Source: JAPPHA01 sp965221575 (GTDB lineage: Bacteria > Pseudomonadota > Alphaproteobacteria > Rhodobacterales > Rhodobacteraceae). Taken from it: 64,000 nt of DNA. The position numbers and the translations under genes were made by a program. This document shows, one piece after another, positions 28,448-37,422 of this stretch. The DNA lies in assembly GCA_965221575.1 (NCBI GenBank), contig CBDCSM010000012.1, forward strand, positions 1-64,000, written 5' to 3'. The notes beneath the pieces were generated by a model. It saw only the letters and a program-made list of their open reading frames with translations, did no database searches and was not told where the DNA came from. Each line of letters starts with the position of its first letter. Within the stretch, counting starts at the first letter, position 1.

Positions 28448-29470
28448 ATGAAGATCTGTATCTACGGCGCAGGAGCCATCGGCGGGTACCTTGCTGTCGG
28501 TCTCGCCGGGGTTGACGGCGTGACCGTGTCGGCGATCGCGCGCGGACCCCACCTGGAGGCCATCCGGAAACGGGGCCTCCGTCTCGACCGGGCCGGGAGG
28601 AGCGACACGGTCTCTCTCCATGCCACTGAAGACCCCGGTGAGATCGGACCCCAGGACTACGTGATCGTCTGTCTCAAGGCCCAGCAGGCGTGGGACGTTG
28701 CCGAACGGATGAAGCCTCTTCTCAAGGACGATACGGCGGTCGTGACATGCCAGAACGGTGTCCCGTGGTGGTACTTCCACGCGCTGGAAGGGCCGTTCGA
28801 GGGAAGGTGGATCCAGGCGGTCGATCCCGAAGGTCGCCAGTGGCGGGAAATCGGTCCCGAACGCGCCATCGGATGTGTCGTCTACCCGGCAACCGAGATT
28901 TCCGAACCGGGCGTTGTTCGGCATGTCTACGGCGACAAATTCGCACTCGGCGAACCGGACGGCACCCTCTCGGACAGATGCAGGCGCCTGTCGGAAGCCA
29001 TCGAGGCGGGTGGACTCAGGGCGCCCGTCCTCGCCGATATCCGGAGCGAGATCTGGCTGAAGCTTTGGGGAAACCTCTGCTTCAACCCGATTTCCGCGCT
29101 GACCCGCGCCACGCTCGACCGTGTCGCAACCGAACCCGCGACCCGGCAGCTTGCCCGGTCCATGATGACGGAAGCCGAGACCATTGCCACCCGGCTTGGT
29201 GCGACATTTCGCGTCGATATGGATCGGCGCATCAATGGCGCGGCGGGCGTGGGACCGCACCGGACATCGATGCTTCAGGACCTGGAACGCGGCCGGGCCA
29301 TGGAAATCGACGCCCTGGTGACCGCGGTCAAGGAGTTGGGACAGGTCGTTGGCGTCAAGACACCTGTCATCGACATCGTTCTCGGGTTGGTGTGCCAACT
29401 TGCCACGCTGAAGGGCCTCTACCCGGCCTTTCCCGAACTCGCTGCGGATTCGCCTGCCGGCACCGGTTAA
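28448..29470 (+). CDS. 2-dehydropantoate 2-reductase family protein
   Basis: ApbA/PanE-type NADPH-dependent ketoacid reductase of 340 residues. The Rossmann motif GAGAIGG is at residues 7-13. The catalytic lysine is Lys205 in KLWGNLCFNP, followed by the all-alpha C-terminal domain with the conserved HRTSMLQDLERGRAMEID block. Ketopantoate reduction is possible, but operon membership with a glyoxylate aminotransferase under a LysR regulator suggests a catabolic 2-keto acid such as hydroxypyruvate. That is inference. Confidence 0.88.
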   Translation: MKICIYGAGAIGGYLAVGLAGVDGVTVSAIARGPHLEAIRKRGLRLDRAGRSDTVSLHATEDPGEIGPQDYVIVCLKAQQAWDVAERMKPLLKDDTAVVTCQNGVPWWYFHALEGPFEGRWIQAVDPEGRQWREIGPERAIGCVVYPATEISEPGVVRHVYGDKFALGEPDGTLSDRCRRLSEAIEAGGLRAPVLADIRSEIWLKLWGNLCFNPISALTRATLDRVATEPATRQLARSMMTEAETIATRLGATFRVDMDRRINGAAGVGPHRTSMLQDLERGRAMEIDALVTAVKELGQVVGVKTPVIDIVLGLVCQLATLKGLYPAFPELAADSPAGTG

Positions 29471-29787
29471 CCGAAAAGCCGGGAGAACGCAGGAATCCAG
29501 GCGTGACCGGACCCTGTCCGGTGTTTCCCCATCCGTCGCCCGCATCCACGGACGCCAGCCTGCCGGAGCCGTGACCGGGGGCGCCACGTAGCGGCCAACC
29601 GGGGCCGGGCCGCATGCCGGAAAACCTCGATCATCGTGGATTTGCCCGTTTCTGTCGCTCCGGCATGACCGCTAATGAAGGTTGGTTTTTCTTTTTCGAA
29701 GGCCAGTATTTCCTGGTCGTCGTCGGGCGAACGCGCTCCCGAATTATCTCCCGCGATGCGGTTCTCCCCGGTGGCTCCCCGGTTGGC
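29471..29787. other. convergent intergenic region
   Basis: About 320 bases between the reductase gene and the minus-strand flavoprotein. Besides the hairpin at 29506-29522 it holds a looser inverted repeat CATGCCGG/CCGGCATG (29613-29620, 29660-29667) followed by a T-rich run near 29685. No gene is recognised. Confidence 0.4.
29506..29522 (+). terminator. possible terminator hairpin after panE-like gene
   Basis: ACCGGAC (29506-29512) and GTCCGGT (29516-29522) form a perfect 7-bp stem with loop CCT, 36 bases after the stop. Only GTTT follows, so termination would be weak. Confidence 0.4.
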
Positions 29788-31014
29788 TCATTGCTTCGGT
29801 GCGACATATCCTTGCGCGTAGGTGTCGCGGACCCTGGCGAGATCCCTGTTTCCGTCCCGTTCCGGCTTGAACCTTTCCGGGTCGATCATGCCGGGTTCGT
29901 AGGGAGGTGCGCCATTGACGATCCAGTCGGCGAGAAACGCACCGGCGCCTCCGCCCGTGCCGATCCCGACGGGAAACCCCGCGGCGAGCCACAGCCCCGG
30001 ATGACTGCGCATCGGCCCGACCATCGGGCAGCCATCGGGGGTGAAGCAGATCGGCCCGTTGTTCACGGTTTTCAACCCGGCCCGGCCGAAGGCCGGTAGG
30101 CGCTCGATCACCCTCAGCAGGTGTCTTTCCAGCCTGTCCAGGTCAGGAGCGAGCAATTCCTGGCCGAAGTCGGGCGGCACACCTTGCGTCGCCCAGAACC
30201 GCGGGTCACTCTCGTACACGCCGCACAGGAACGAAAAATGCTCCTGCCGGAAATTCGCCGGACCGTACGGGTCGCGAATCGTGGGGAGTTCGAATGCGAG
30301 CGACTTCAGTTCGGGCACGTCGTCGGTGATGAGTTCGTGGTGTTCCAGCGCGTACAGGGGAAGATCCAGGCCGATCGACCGGACGAGCTCGCGCGTCCAG
30401 AAACTCGCGGCTACCACGACGTGTTCGGCGCGAATGACGCCTTCTTGCGAATGAACCTCCCAGGTCCGGTCAGAGCACATGTGCAGCTCCTGAGCAGGAC
30501 AGTGCCGCCTGATCCGGGCTCCGGCCGCCCTGGCAGCCTTGGCCATCGCGTGGGTCGCCCCGACCGGATCGACATGGCCATCCGCCGGAGTATGGGCGGC
30601 GCCTGCCACGCCATCGAGACGAATCAGCGGATGGAGATCCGCGATTTCCCCGGGGCCGACCACCCTGTACGGGACGCCGAGTTGCCCATACATGCCTTCG
30701 AGGCCGCGATAGGCGTCCAGTTCGCTTCGGTTCGTGGCAAGCCGCAGGCTGCCGGTCTCGTGAAAACCGATTGACTGACCGCTTTCGGCTTCGGCCTCAA
30801 GGTACACGCGCAGCGAATCGACATAGAGGCGGGTAATTTCCGCGTAGTGACCGAAATGAGTGACATTCCCGGCCGCGTGCCAGGTCGAGCCGGAGGTGAG
30901 CTCCTGGCGTTCCAGCAGCACGGTGTCGGACCAGCCGCGCTTGGCCAGGCAGTACAGGACCGCACATCCGACGATGCCCCCGCCGACGACGGCCACCCGC
31001 ACATGTTCGGTCAT
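29788..31014 (-). CDS. FAD oxidoreductase, dimethylglycine/sarcosine dehydrogenase type
   Basis: DAO-fold flavoprotein of 408 residues. The dinucleotide motif VVGGGIVG is at residues 9-16. GSTWHAAG (42-49) is the motif in dimethylglycine and sarcosine dehydrogenases whose histidine (His46 here) binds FAD covalently. The C-terminal folate-binding GcvT-like domains of the 800-residue enzymes are missing, so formaldehyde or another acceptor would take the methyl group. Its start is 7 bases past the stop of the mttB-family gene, so the two are probably cotranscribed for methylated-amine breakdown. Confidence 0.89.
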   Translation of the reverse strand: MTEHVRVAVVGGGIVGCAVLYCLAKRGWSDTVLLERQELTSGSTWHAAGNVTHFGHYAEITRLYVDSLRVYLEAEAESGQSIGFHETGSLRLATNRSELDAYRGLEGMYGQLGVPYRVVGPGEIADLHPLIRLDGVAGAAHTPADGHVDPVGATHAMAKAARAAGARIRRHCPAQELHMCSDRTWEVHSQEGVIRAEHVVVAASFWTRELVRSIGLDLPLYALEHHELITDDVPELKSLAFELPTIRDPYGPANFRQEHFSFLCGVYESDPRFWATQGVPPDFGQELLAPDLDRLERHLLRVIERLPAFGRAGLKTVNNGPICFTPDGCPMVGPMRSHPGLWLAAGFPVGIGTGGGAGAFLADWIVNGAPPYEPGMIDPERFKPERDGNRDLARVRDTYAQGYVAPKQ

Positions 31015-31021
31015 CGCCAGC

Positions 31022-32554
31022 TCATGGCTGCACCTGACCGCGTTCGGCCCGCGGAAAGACCGACTCCCTGCTTAACCGGATGGGAAACCGGTTGCGGATC
31101 AATGCGTCCGATTCGGTTCCGACATGCCCTGGGTGATGGCTTGCCAGGATCTCGCGCACGCGAACCCTGGCGCGCTCCCACATGTCCAGGGAACCGCGTT
31201 CCTCCCAGTCATCGATCGGGGCCCGGTCCGCGATTTCCGGGTAGACATACTCCGTGGTCATCATTTCCAGCGTCTGGTCATGGCCGAGGAAATGCCCGGG
31301 TCCGCGGACAATCTCCTCTATGACTTCCACGGACAGCGTGTCGTCGGTGACCTCGATCCCGCGCATGCATCGGCGCACGCTCGAGATCATTTCCGCATCG
31401 ATCACCATCGCTTCCAGCGAGCAACCGAGCAGGCTGGCCGTCATTCCGGCGGATTCGTAGACGAACGTCGGCCCGCTCAACGCGGTCAGGGTACTGGTGA
31501 CACCTTTCTCGTAACCCGACTGGTTGTCGGGCACCTTCGAGTCGGTCATGCTCGCGGCCACTCCGCTCGGCAGGTCGAAATACGTCATCATCTGCGCCAT
31601 GCCGGCGCTCAACAGCGCCTGCTCACCGCCGCCGCCGGTAAAGGAGCCGGTTCGAAGATCGGACACGAACGGCCAACCGCCGGCTATCACCTGATGCCCG
31701 GGACGCACCAGGTTGATCGCGGCCAGGGCGGCCAGGGTTTCGGCGACCACCTGCACCAGCGTCCCGGCGAGCGCCACCGGCGCCGTGGCGCCGGACTGGG
31801 GACCCGTCAGGCTGAGGATGGGCATGCCCGCGAGCGCCGCGGCGGTGGCGACGTCGCTGCTGTCCCCTGCAAAGGCCAGGGGCGAGACGACGGTGGTGGC
31901 ATGAACGGAAAGGAACGGGCGCCTGCGAAACGCGCCGTCGCTCCCCAGCACCATGTCAAGCATGGCCACGATGTCGGAAACATGTTCGGGCAGCGTGATG
32001 CTGGATCCCAGGTGCTTCGTGGTGCCGCAGGCGCAGGCATAGACCGTGTTCAGATCCAGTTCGCGCCAGTCATCGATGTCCGTTGCGACGACGGGACGCG
32101 CGAACCACTGGATGTTTGGCAAGGCATCGCAAAGCCGGGCGAGGTCGAACAGGTCTTCCAGGGTCGAAGGCCGATATTCGCGCCTTTCGGAATCGAGCAT
32201 TTTCACCGCCGCCCCGCCGGTTGCGAAATGGACCCGGTTGGCGTGCGCCTCAAGGTCGTGGTCAGGTTTCTGGCCATGGAGAACGAACCCGCGCGCGGCG
32301 GAGGCGATCGTGTCCTCGACCAGCGCGCGCGGAAACAGGAGGCGCCCGGTGTCGTCGATAAGGCATCCCTTCGACCGGGCGAGATCCGTCACCGCGGGCG
32401 TCGGGTCCTTCATGCCGACTCTTTCGAGCAACTCCAACGCCGCGTGGTGGATACGTTCCATGTCGCGGTGGCTCAGCGGCCGGTACATGCCGCCTGGCGC
32501 ACCGGCGGGCGCGGGCGCACGTGCGGCGACTTTCCTTGGACGGCCGCGCCGCAT
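31022..32554 (-). CDS. trimethylamine methyltransferase (MttB) family protein, non-pyrrolysine
   Basis: MttB-superfamily corrinoid-dependent methyltransferase homologue of 510 residues. Family blocks include ALELLERVGMKDPTP, the FATGGAAVKMLD region, GTTKHLGSSIT and the long barrel segment ending GHDQTLEMMTTEYVYP. There is no in-frame TAG, so it is of the pyrrolysine-free type that includes glycine betaine methyltransferase MtgB; the substrate here is inferred, not shown. No corrinoid protein or MtgA-like gene lies nearby. The frame stays open upstream to 33052; ATG 32554 fits family length, although it lacks a good ribosome-binding site and GTG 32596 is an alternative. Confidence 0.88.
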   Translation of the reverse strand: MRRGRPRKVAARAPAPAGAPGGMYRPLSHRDMERIHHAALELLERVGMKDPTPAVTDLARSKGCLIDDTGRLLFPRALVEDTIASAARGFVLHGQKPDHDLEAHANRVHFATGGAAVKMLDSERREYRPSTLEDLFDLARLCDALPNIQWFARPVVATDIDDWRELDLNTVYACACGTTKHLGSSITLPEHVSDIVAMLDMVLGSDGAFRRRPFLSVHATTVVSPLAFAGDSSDVATAAALAGMPILSLTGPQSGATAPVALAGTLVQVVAETLAALAAINLVRPGHQVIAGGWPFVSDLRTGSFTGGGGEQALLSAGMAQMMTYFDLPSGVAASMTDSKVPDNQSGYEKGVTSTLTALSGPTFVYESAGMTASLLGCSLEAMVIDAEMISSVRRCMRGIEVTDDTLSVEVIEEIVRGPGHFLGHDQTLEMMTTEYVYPEIADRAPIDDWEERGSLDMWERARVRVREILASHHPGHVGTESDALIRNRFPIRLSRESVFPRAERGQVQP

Positions 32555-32726
32555 CAGCGCAAGAGGGCCCGTGCGGGTGACCCGGGCCCGTTCCACGGAT
32601 TTCCATACGGACCCGCGGCAGGTGTGACTTGTCCCCGGACGCCGGACCCGCGGCGATACGTGATCACGTTGTTCCGATTGCCCGATTCGCCCATGGTCTT
32701 CATGTCTCGACCCGGACCGAGGCGAA

Positions 32727-33356
32727 TTACCGGCCAGGAGACATCGAGCAGCGACCTCGTTCGGGATTTGGTTCCACCGATTGCTCCACGATTTCCGCCA
32801 GCCGGTCGGCTCCGCCGACATAGGCGTTGTCAATCCAGATTTGCGGGACGGTAATCGGAGTCTTGTGGCCAACGATCGGTTTGACCCGCGCGAGCATTTC
32901 GTAAAGCGAACGCGGACTCGCGACAACGTCATGGTACTCGTAATCGATTCCGGACGATTCGAGGTACGATTTCGCGCGAACGCAATGAGGGCAGGTGGCC
33001 TTTCCGAACACGTGGTTTCCCCGAACCTCGCTGCGGCGCGCGTGCGCATCAATGATCGCCTCGGTCAGAACACCCCTGTTCAGCGCATGCCCCTGGCTGA
33101 CAAGACGGCCCTCGACCAACACGATCGGCGCATGCCAGCCGCCCCTCGGGAGGGGACGCCACCACTCGGTCAGCCAGTCGCGAACGTCGAGCGATACCGG
33201 AATGCCGGACAGTTCATTCGCAAAGGTGTCATGAATGACATCAAGTGTCAGTGAGCACTCCCCGCACGGAATCTTCACCTTGAACGGACCCCATGAACCG
33301 GCCCAGCGGAAAAGCTGAACCTGGACTGGTGAACCGGATTCTGACAGATCAGCCAT
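32727..33356 (-). CDS. two-domain redox protein with C-terminal glutaredoxin
   Basis: 209-residue protein with two CxxC sites. The C-terminal third is a glutaredoxin: HVFGKATCPHCVRAK carries the CPHC active site and TVPQIWIDNAYVGG the cis-Pro glutathione-binding loop. The N-terminal half has a CGEC motif in KIPCGECSLTLD and a segment WHAPIVLVEGRLVSQG that looks like a second thioredoxin-fold strand-turn-strand. ATG 33356 with AAGG nine bases upstream gives this length. It lies 72 bases after tldD on the same strand and before the mttB-family gene. Its reductase partner is unknown. Confidence 0.83.
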   Translation of the reverse strand: MADLSESGSPVQVQLFRWAGSWGPFKVKIPCGECSLTLDVIHDTFANELSGIPVSLDVRDWLTEWWRPLPRGGWHAPIVLVEGRLVSQGHALNRGVLTEAIIDAHARRSEVRGNHVFGKATCPHCVRAKSYLESSGIDYEYHDVVASPRSLYEMLARVKPIVGHKTPITVPQIWIDNAYVGGADRLAEIVEQSVEPNPERGRCSMSPGR

Positions 33357-33428
33357 CTCTTCGGCCTTCCATTGTTGTTCGTCGCGGCCGAGGGATCGAT
33401 CGGCGGGTGTCATCCCGAATCCCGGTGG

Positions 33429-34853
33429 TCACAGGGCGCTTCCCCCGACGGTCAGCCCTTCGATGAGGATCGTTGGCTGACCGACGCCGACGGGAACCCA
33501 CTGTCCTGCCTTGCCGCAGGTCCCGATTCCGGGATCGAGTTTCATGTCGTTGCCAATGGCCCGGATCGTCCTGAGCGCGGTCGCTCCGTCACCGATCAGC
33601 GTCGCACCCTTGACCGGTTCACCGACCTTTCCGTCTTTCACCCTGTAGGCCTCGGTGCAACTGAAAACGAACTTCCCGTTGGTAATGTCGACCTGGCCGC
33701 CGCCGAAGCCGACCGCATAGATTCCGTCGGAGATTTCAGAGACGATTTCAGATGGTTCGGCACTTCCGGATTTCATGAACGTGTTGGTCATTCGCGGCAT
33801 TGGTGCATGGCCGTACCCCTGCCGCCGGCCGTTTCCCGTTGGTTCCACGCCCATCAGCCTGGCGTTCTGGCGATCCTGCAGGTAACCGACAAGAATGCCG
33901 TCTTCGATAAGGACCGTGCGTCCGCTCGGCGTTCCCTCGTCATCGACCGAGATCGAGCCCCGCCGATCGAGAATGGTTCCGTCGTCGATGACAGTGACCC
34001 CGGGAGCCGCGACCCGTTTCCCCATGAGGCCTGAGAACACGGACGTTTCCTTGCGGTTGAAGTCGCCTTCGAGACCGTGCCCGACGGCTTCGTGCAGGAG
34101 GATTCCGGGCCAGCCGCTTCCGAGAGCTACCTCCATGACTCCCGCCGGGGCCGGCACGGCCCCGAGATTGACCCTGGCGATCCGGATCGCCTCATGGACG
34201 ACGGACTGCCATTTTTCCGGGCCCAGCAGTCCCGAGAGCTCGATTCGGCCCCCGGTTCCGGTGGAGCCCGTTTCCCTCCTGTCCCCCTCCTCCATGATGA
34301 CGGAGACATTCATTCGTGCCATCGGACGCACATCCCGGACGTGACCGCCCTCCGGCCTGAGGATTTCGACCTGCTGATACGATGCGGCGATGGTGGCGGA
34401 AACCTGGATTACACGGTGATCGTGATCTCTCGCATAGGCGTCGATCTCGCGAAGCACCCGGAGTTTTTCTGGGAAATCGGCGGCCGCGATCGGATCGGCG
34501 TCCGTGTAGACCTTTCGATTCGTCGCCGGCGGTACGGGAGCCAGGACGCTTTCGCCGTCTCCGATCGCCAGTCGCGCGATCTCGCCGGCCTTTGCGATGG
34601 ATCTCTCGGAGATTTCCGTGGAGTGCGCGTATCCGACCGCTTCGTCGCAAACGCCGCGAAGGCCGAAACCTTCGGCCACGTTGTAGGAAGCGGTCTTCAG
34701 CCTTTGATCGTCGAATACCAGGTTCTCGGAACGCACGTGTTCCAGGAAGAGTTCAGCGTCGTCGGCACCCGCGGTGGCTTCCCGAAGGTGACCGAGGGCG
34801 ACATCTCGGTCGACATTGGTATCGAATGGCCGGAATTCCTGTTCCCGGATCAT
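33429..34853 (-). CDS. tldD: TldD metalloprotease
   Basis: Zinc-dependent protease that works with TldE/PmbA on modified peptides and small proteins. The HExxxH motif is HEAVGH (about residues 254-259) in LLHEAVGHGLEGD, followed by the family block GTPSGRTVLIEDGILVGYLQDR and a C-terminal GTCGKAGQWVPVGVGQP. Length 474 is standard. ATG 34853 has AGGA directly upstream. The partner tldE is not here. tldD divergent from coxB is a common alphaproteobacterial arrangement. Confidence 0.95.
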   Translation of the reverse strand: MIREQEFRPFDTNVDRDVALGHLREATAGADDAELFLEHVRSENLVFDDQRLKTASYNVAEGFGLRGVCDEAVGYAHSTEISERSIAKAGEIARLAIGDGESVLAPVPPATNRKVYTDADPIAAADFPEKLRVLREIDAYARDHDHRVIQVSATIAASYQQVEILRPEGGHVRDVRPMARMNVSVIMEEGDRRETGSTGTGGRIELSGLLGPEKWQSVVHEAIRIARVNLGAVPAPAGVMEVALGSGWPGILLHEAVGHGLEGDFNRKETSVFSGLMGKRVAAPGVTVIDDGTILDRRGSISVDDEGTPSGRTVLIEDGILVGYLQDRQNARLMGVEPTGNGRRQGYGHAPMPRMTNTFMKSGSAEPSEIVSEISDGIYAVGFGGGQVDITNGKFVFSCTEAYRVKDGKVGEPVKGATLIGDGATALRTIRAIGNDMKLDPGIGTCGKAGQWVPVGVGQPTILIEGLTVGGSAL

Positions 34854-35304
34854 TTCCTGTCCTCCCTGGCCTCGATGTACGGTATCGGAATTTCGGGATT
34901 CACATAGCGTCATTTGGTTCGCCGGGCAAACGCGAACCGGTCACTTCACGGGCGCGATCAAGTCAATGTTACGGCCCCAGCAGGGCATGACCGGCTCCCT
35001 CCGTCCCGCTTTCGGCACGGCGGAAGGCTCTGTCCGTGGATGCCGGCGCCAGGGACCGGCTGCTACCCGGACACGCCTCCGGTCATCCGCAATTTCCGTC
35101 CCTGGCCGCCGTGCGGAATCGCTTCCGGAACCGGCCGGTGCCTCGCCTTGGAACGATCGTGAGAGTTGGCCCTGAGACACTCCATGATGTTCAAGCCGTG
35201 GGCCGGTTCGGAAACGGCAAATTCGGTCAATCTGCCGTTTGCAGAGCAATGTTTCCGCGCGTATAAGGTGCCGCCAAACGTGGCGGACTTGCAGGGACAA
35301 ATAG
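34854..35304. other. divergent region between tldD and coxB
   Basis: About 450 bases without a credible gene. The coxB promoter is at the right end; a short hairpin CCGCC/GGCGG (35271-35275, 35282-35286) falls in the predicted coxB leader. Confidence 0.45.
35239..35267 (+). promoter_or_regulatory. probable promoter of the cox operon
   Basis: TTGCAG (35239-35244) and TATAAG (35262-35267, 5 of 6 to consensus) are exactly 17 bases apart. The start near 35274 gives a leader of about 31 nt before coxB. Confidence 0.48.
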
Positions 35305-36180
35305 ATGTTCGTGAGAATCCTGAAACTGCTGTTTCGTGTTGCTGCTGTCGCAGCGCCCGTGGGGTTCGTGGGCCCTGTCCTGGGGCAGGACAACATCCAG
35401 GGGCTCGAGGCGATCGGCAAGCCCGTGCCGGATGGCGTCAACTTTCAGCCACCGGTCACCGATTTGGCGCGGGACCTCATCTGGCTGGACAACTTCCTGC
35501 TCGTCGTCATTTCGCTGATTTCGCTCTTCGTTGTCGGCCTCCTCATATTCGTCGCGTTCCGCTACAATGAACGGGCCAATCCGGTCGCGGCGCGGTTCAC
35601 GCACAACACACCTATCGAAATCGCCTGGACGGTGATTCCGGTCATAATCCTGCTGGTGATCATCCCGCCGTCACTGTCGCTGCTGTTCAAGCAGCTGCGC
35701 ATTCCCGACGCGGAAGTCACGATCAAGGCGACCGGAAACCAGTGGTACTGGACGCACGAATACGTGGACCATGGATTCGAGTTCGACAGTTTCATGCTGG
35801 AACGCGAACAACTCGCGGAATACGGATACGCGAACGACGAGTATCTCCTGGCCACGGACAACGCCGTCGTCATTCCAGTGAATCGGACGGTCGTTGTCCA
35901 GGTGACGGCGTCCGACGTGATTCACGCGTGGACGATTCCGGCATTCGGAGTCAAGCAGGACGGTGTTCCCGGCCGGCTGGCCGAACTTTGGTTCCGCGCC
36001 GACCAGGAAGGCGTCTATTTCGGCCAGTGCTCCGAACTTTGCGGCAAGGACCACAGCTACATGCCAATCACGGTCAAGGTGGTCGGCGAAGATGTATACG
36101 AACAGTGGCTTGACCGGATGATCGAGGAGTATGCCGAGGCTCCTGAGGAGACCGAGGCCCTGGTCGTCGCGAGCAATTGA
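35305..36180 (+). CDS. coxB: cytochrome c oxidase subunit II
   Basis: Periplasmic CuA-bearing subunit of an aa3-type oxidase, 291 residues. A signal-like N-terminus is followed by two membrane helices (about 63-86 and 105-127). The CuA ligands are complete: His207 in IHAWT, and Cys242, Cys246, His250 and Met253 in CSELCGKDHSYM. The aromatic electron-entry stretch NQWYW is at 145-149. AGGGA precedes the ATG. It opens a long plus-strand operon, but the next gene is ctaB rather than coxA. Confidence 0.96.
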   Translation: MFVRILKLLFRVAAVAAPVGFVGPVLGQDNIQGLEAIGKPVPDGVNFQPPVTDLARDLIWLDNFLLVVISLISLFVVGLLIFVAFRYNERANPVAARFTHNTPIEIAWTVIPVIILLVIIPPSLSLLFKQLRIPDAEVTIKATGNQWYWTHEYVDHGFEFDSFMLEREQLAEYGYANDEYLLATDNAVVIPVNRTVVVQVTASDVIHAWTIPAFGVKQDGVPGRLAELWFRADQEGVYFGQCSELCGKDHSYMPITVKVVGEDVYEQWLDRMIEEYAEAPEETEALVVASN

Positions 36181-36194
36181 ATGGGACGCCGCGG

Positions 36195-36225
36195 ACCGGG
36201 ATCCTGGCCGGAATTCAGGCCCGGT
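36195..36225 (+). other. hairpin between coxB and ctaB
   Basis: ACCGGG, a 2-base bulge and CCTG pair with CAGG-CCCGGT around a 9-base loop. The hairpin occupies the 77-base gap where coxA would be expected. It has no T-tract, so it is more likely a stability element or junction relic than a terminator. Confidence 0.5.
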
Positions 36226-36257
36226 TCTGCCAATTCGCCAAACGGGTGCATTGAATC

Positions 36258-37214
36258 GTGAACCAAACTGCAGTCAGAGACCAGTTCGATTGTGCGGAGG
36301 TGGGCGATTACCTGCGACTCATGAAGCCGCGGGTCATGTCGCTAGCCGTGTTCACCGCCGCCGTTGGAATCCTCGTTGCGCCGAATCCGGTTCATCCTGT
36401 CCTTTTCCTCGCCTCGGTGCTGTTCATTGCGCTCGGCGCCGGAGCGGCGGGAGCTCTCAACATGTGGTGGGACGCCGACATCGACGGGGTGATGAAAAGA
36501 ACACGGAATCGACCGATTCCGGCAGGCCGGATCGGCAGGGAATCGGCGCTCGCCTTCGGCCTTTGGCTTGCGGGGATTTCGGTCGGGATGCTGGCGCTCA
36601 CGGCGAATTTCCTCGCGGCCGGGCTGCTGGCCGCCGCCATTTTCTACTACGTGGTCATCTACTCTGCCTGGCTCAAGCGCCTGACGCCGGAAAACATCGT
36701 CATCGGAGGGGCTGCCGGAGCGCTGCCGCCGGTGATCGGGTGGGCGTCGGCGACAGGAATGATCGGCATCGAGGGCATCCTGATGTTTCTCCTGGTTTTC
36801 CTGTGGACCCCGCCGCATTTCTGGGCCCTCGCCCTGTTCACCGACGAGGATTACCGCAAGGCGGGCGTGCCGATGCTGCCCGTGACCCACGGGGAGCACG
36901 TCACCCGAAACCGTATCCTGGTCTACGTGGTTGCGCTCGTTCCGGTATCCCTCGTGGTCGCATTCACGCCGATCGGCGGACCGGTCTACCTGGTGTTGTC
37001 GCTTGCACTCGGGATCCTGTTGCTGTCTTCGGCGATGGCCCTGAGAGCAAGAACGGCGGAACAGGCGCGGCGGGATCGGCATGAGCGGGAACGGACATTC
37101 TTCCGGTTCTCGATCGTTTACCTGTTCCTGCTTTTCCTCGGTCTGGCTGCCGACGCAGGATTGAAGGCGTCGGGTCTGTTCACCTTCTGGCCCACCTGGC
37201 TCGGAGCGGCATGA
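36258..37214 (+). CDS. ctaB: protohaem IX farnesyltransferase (haem O synthase)
   Basis: UbiA-family integral membrane prenyltransferase converting haem B to haem O for the oxidase, 318 residues. The prenyl-diphosphate motif is NMWWDADIDGVMKRTRNRPIP, and the second aspartate region is near FTDEDYRKAG. About eight membrane segments are visible. Translation starts at GTG 36258 with no strong ribosome-binding site, giving YLRLMKPRVMSL near the N-terminus as in the family. Confidence 0.95.
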   Translation: MNQTAVRDQFDCAEVGDYLRLMKPRVMSLAVFTAAVGILVAPNPVHPVLFLASVLFIALGAGAAGALNMWWDADIDGVMKRTRNRPIPAGRIGRESALAFGLWLAGISVGMLALTANFLAAGLLAAAIFYYVVIYSAWLKRLTPENIVIGGAAGALPPVIGWASATGMIGIEGILMFLLVFLWTPPHFWALALFTDEDYRKAGVPMLPVTHGEHVTRNRILVYVVALVPVSLVVAFTPIGGPVYLVLSLALGILLLSSAMALRARTAEQARRDRHERERTFFRFSIVYLFLLFLGLAADAGLKASGLFTFWPTWLGAA

Positions 37215-37215
37215 C

Positions 37216-37422
37216 ATGCGGATCCGGACTCAACCTGATGCCGCGCAGCCGGACGCCGAATTGCACCTCCGGAGAAAACGCTCGAACGCGACGATCGGGC
37301 TCATACTTGGCGCTTTTGTCGTGCTCGTTTTTGCCATCACCATCGTGAAGATGAAGAACGGCGCCTCGATGGAAGCTTTCGACCACGTGCTACGCCCCTC
37401 CTTGCTGGAGAAGGACGGATGA
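37216..37422 (+). CDS. coxF: small CoxF-like membrane protein
   Basis: 68-residue protein with a basic N-terminus (LRRKRSN) and one membrane helix (TIGLILGAFVVLVFAITIV, about residues 26-44). Position between ctaB and ctaG with a 1-base gap on the left and a 4-base overlap on the right is that of CoxF, a poorly defined oxidase-assembly or accessory protein. The name rests mainly on context. Confidence 0.77.
   Translation: MRIRTQPDAAQPDAELHLRRKRSNATIGLILGAFVVLVFAITIVKMKNGASMEAFDHVLRPSLLEKDG

Noticed and set aside
29613..29667. Inverted repeat CATGCCGG/CCGGCATG
   Set aside because: CCGGCATG recurs by chance in this GC-rich sequence and the 39-base loop is long; weak evidence for a terminator.
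31124..32854. 576-codon plus-strand frame
   Set aside because: Antisense to the MttB-family gene and without domain resemblance.
31022..33052. Extended N-terminus of the MttB-family protein and a possible pyrrolysine codon
   Set aside because: The first 160 codons of the open frame have no family resemblance and partly overlap the glutaredoxin gene; there is no in-frame TAG inside the gene.
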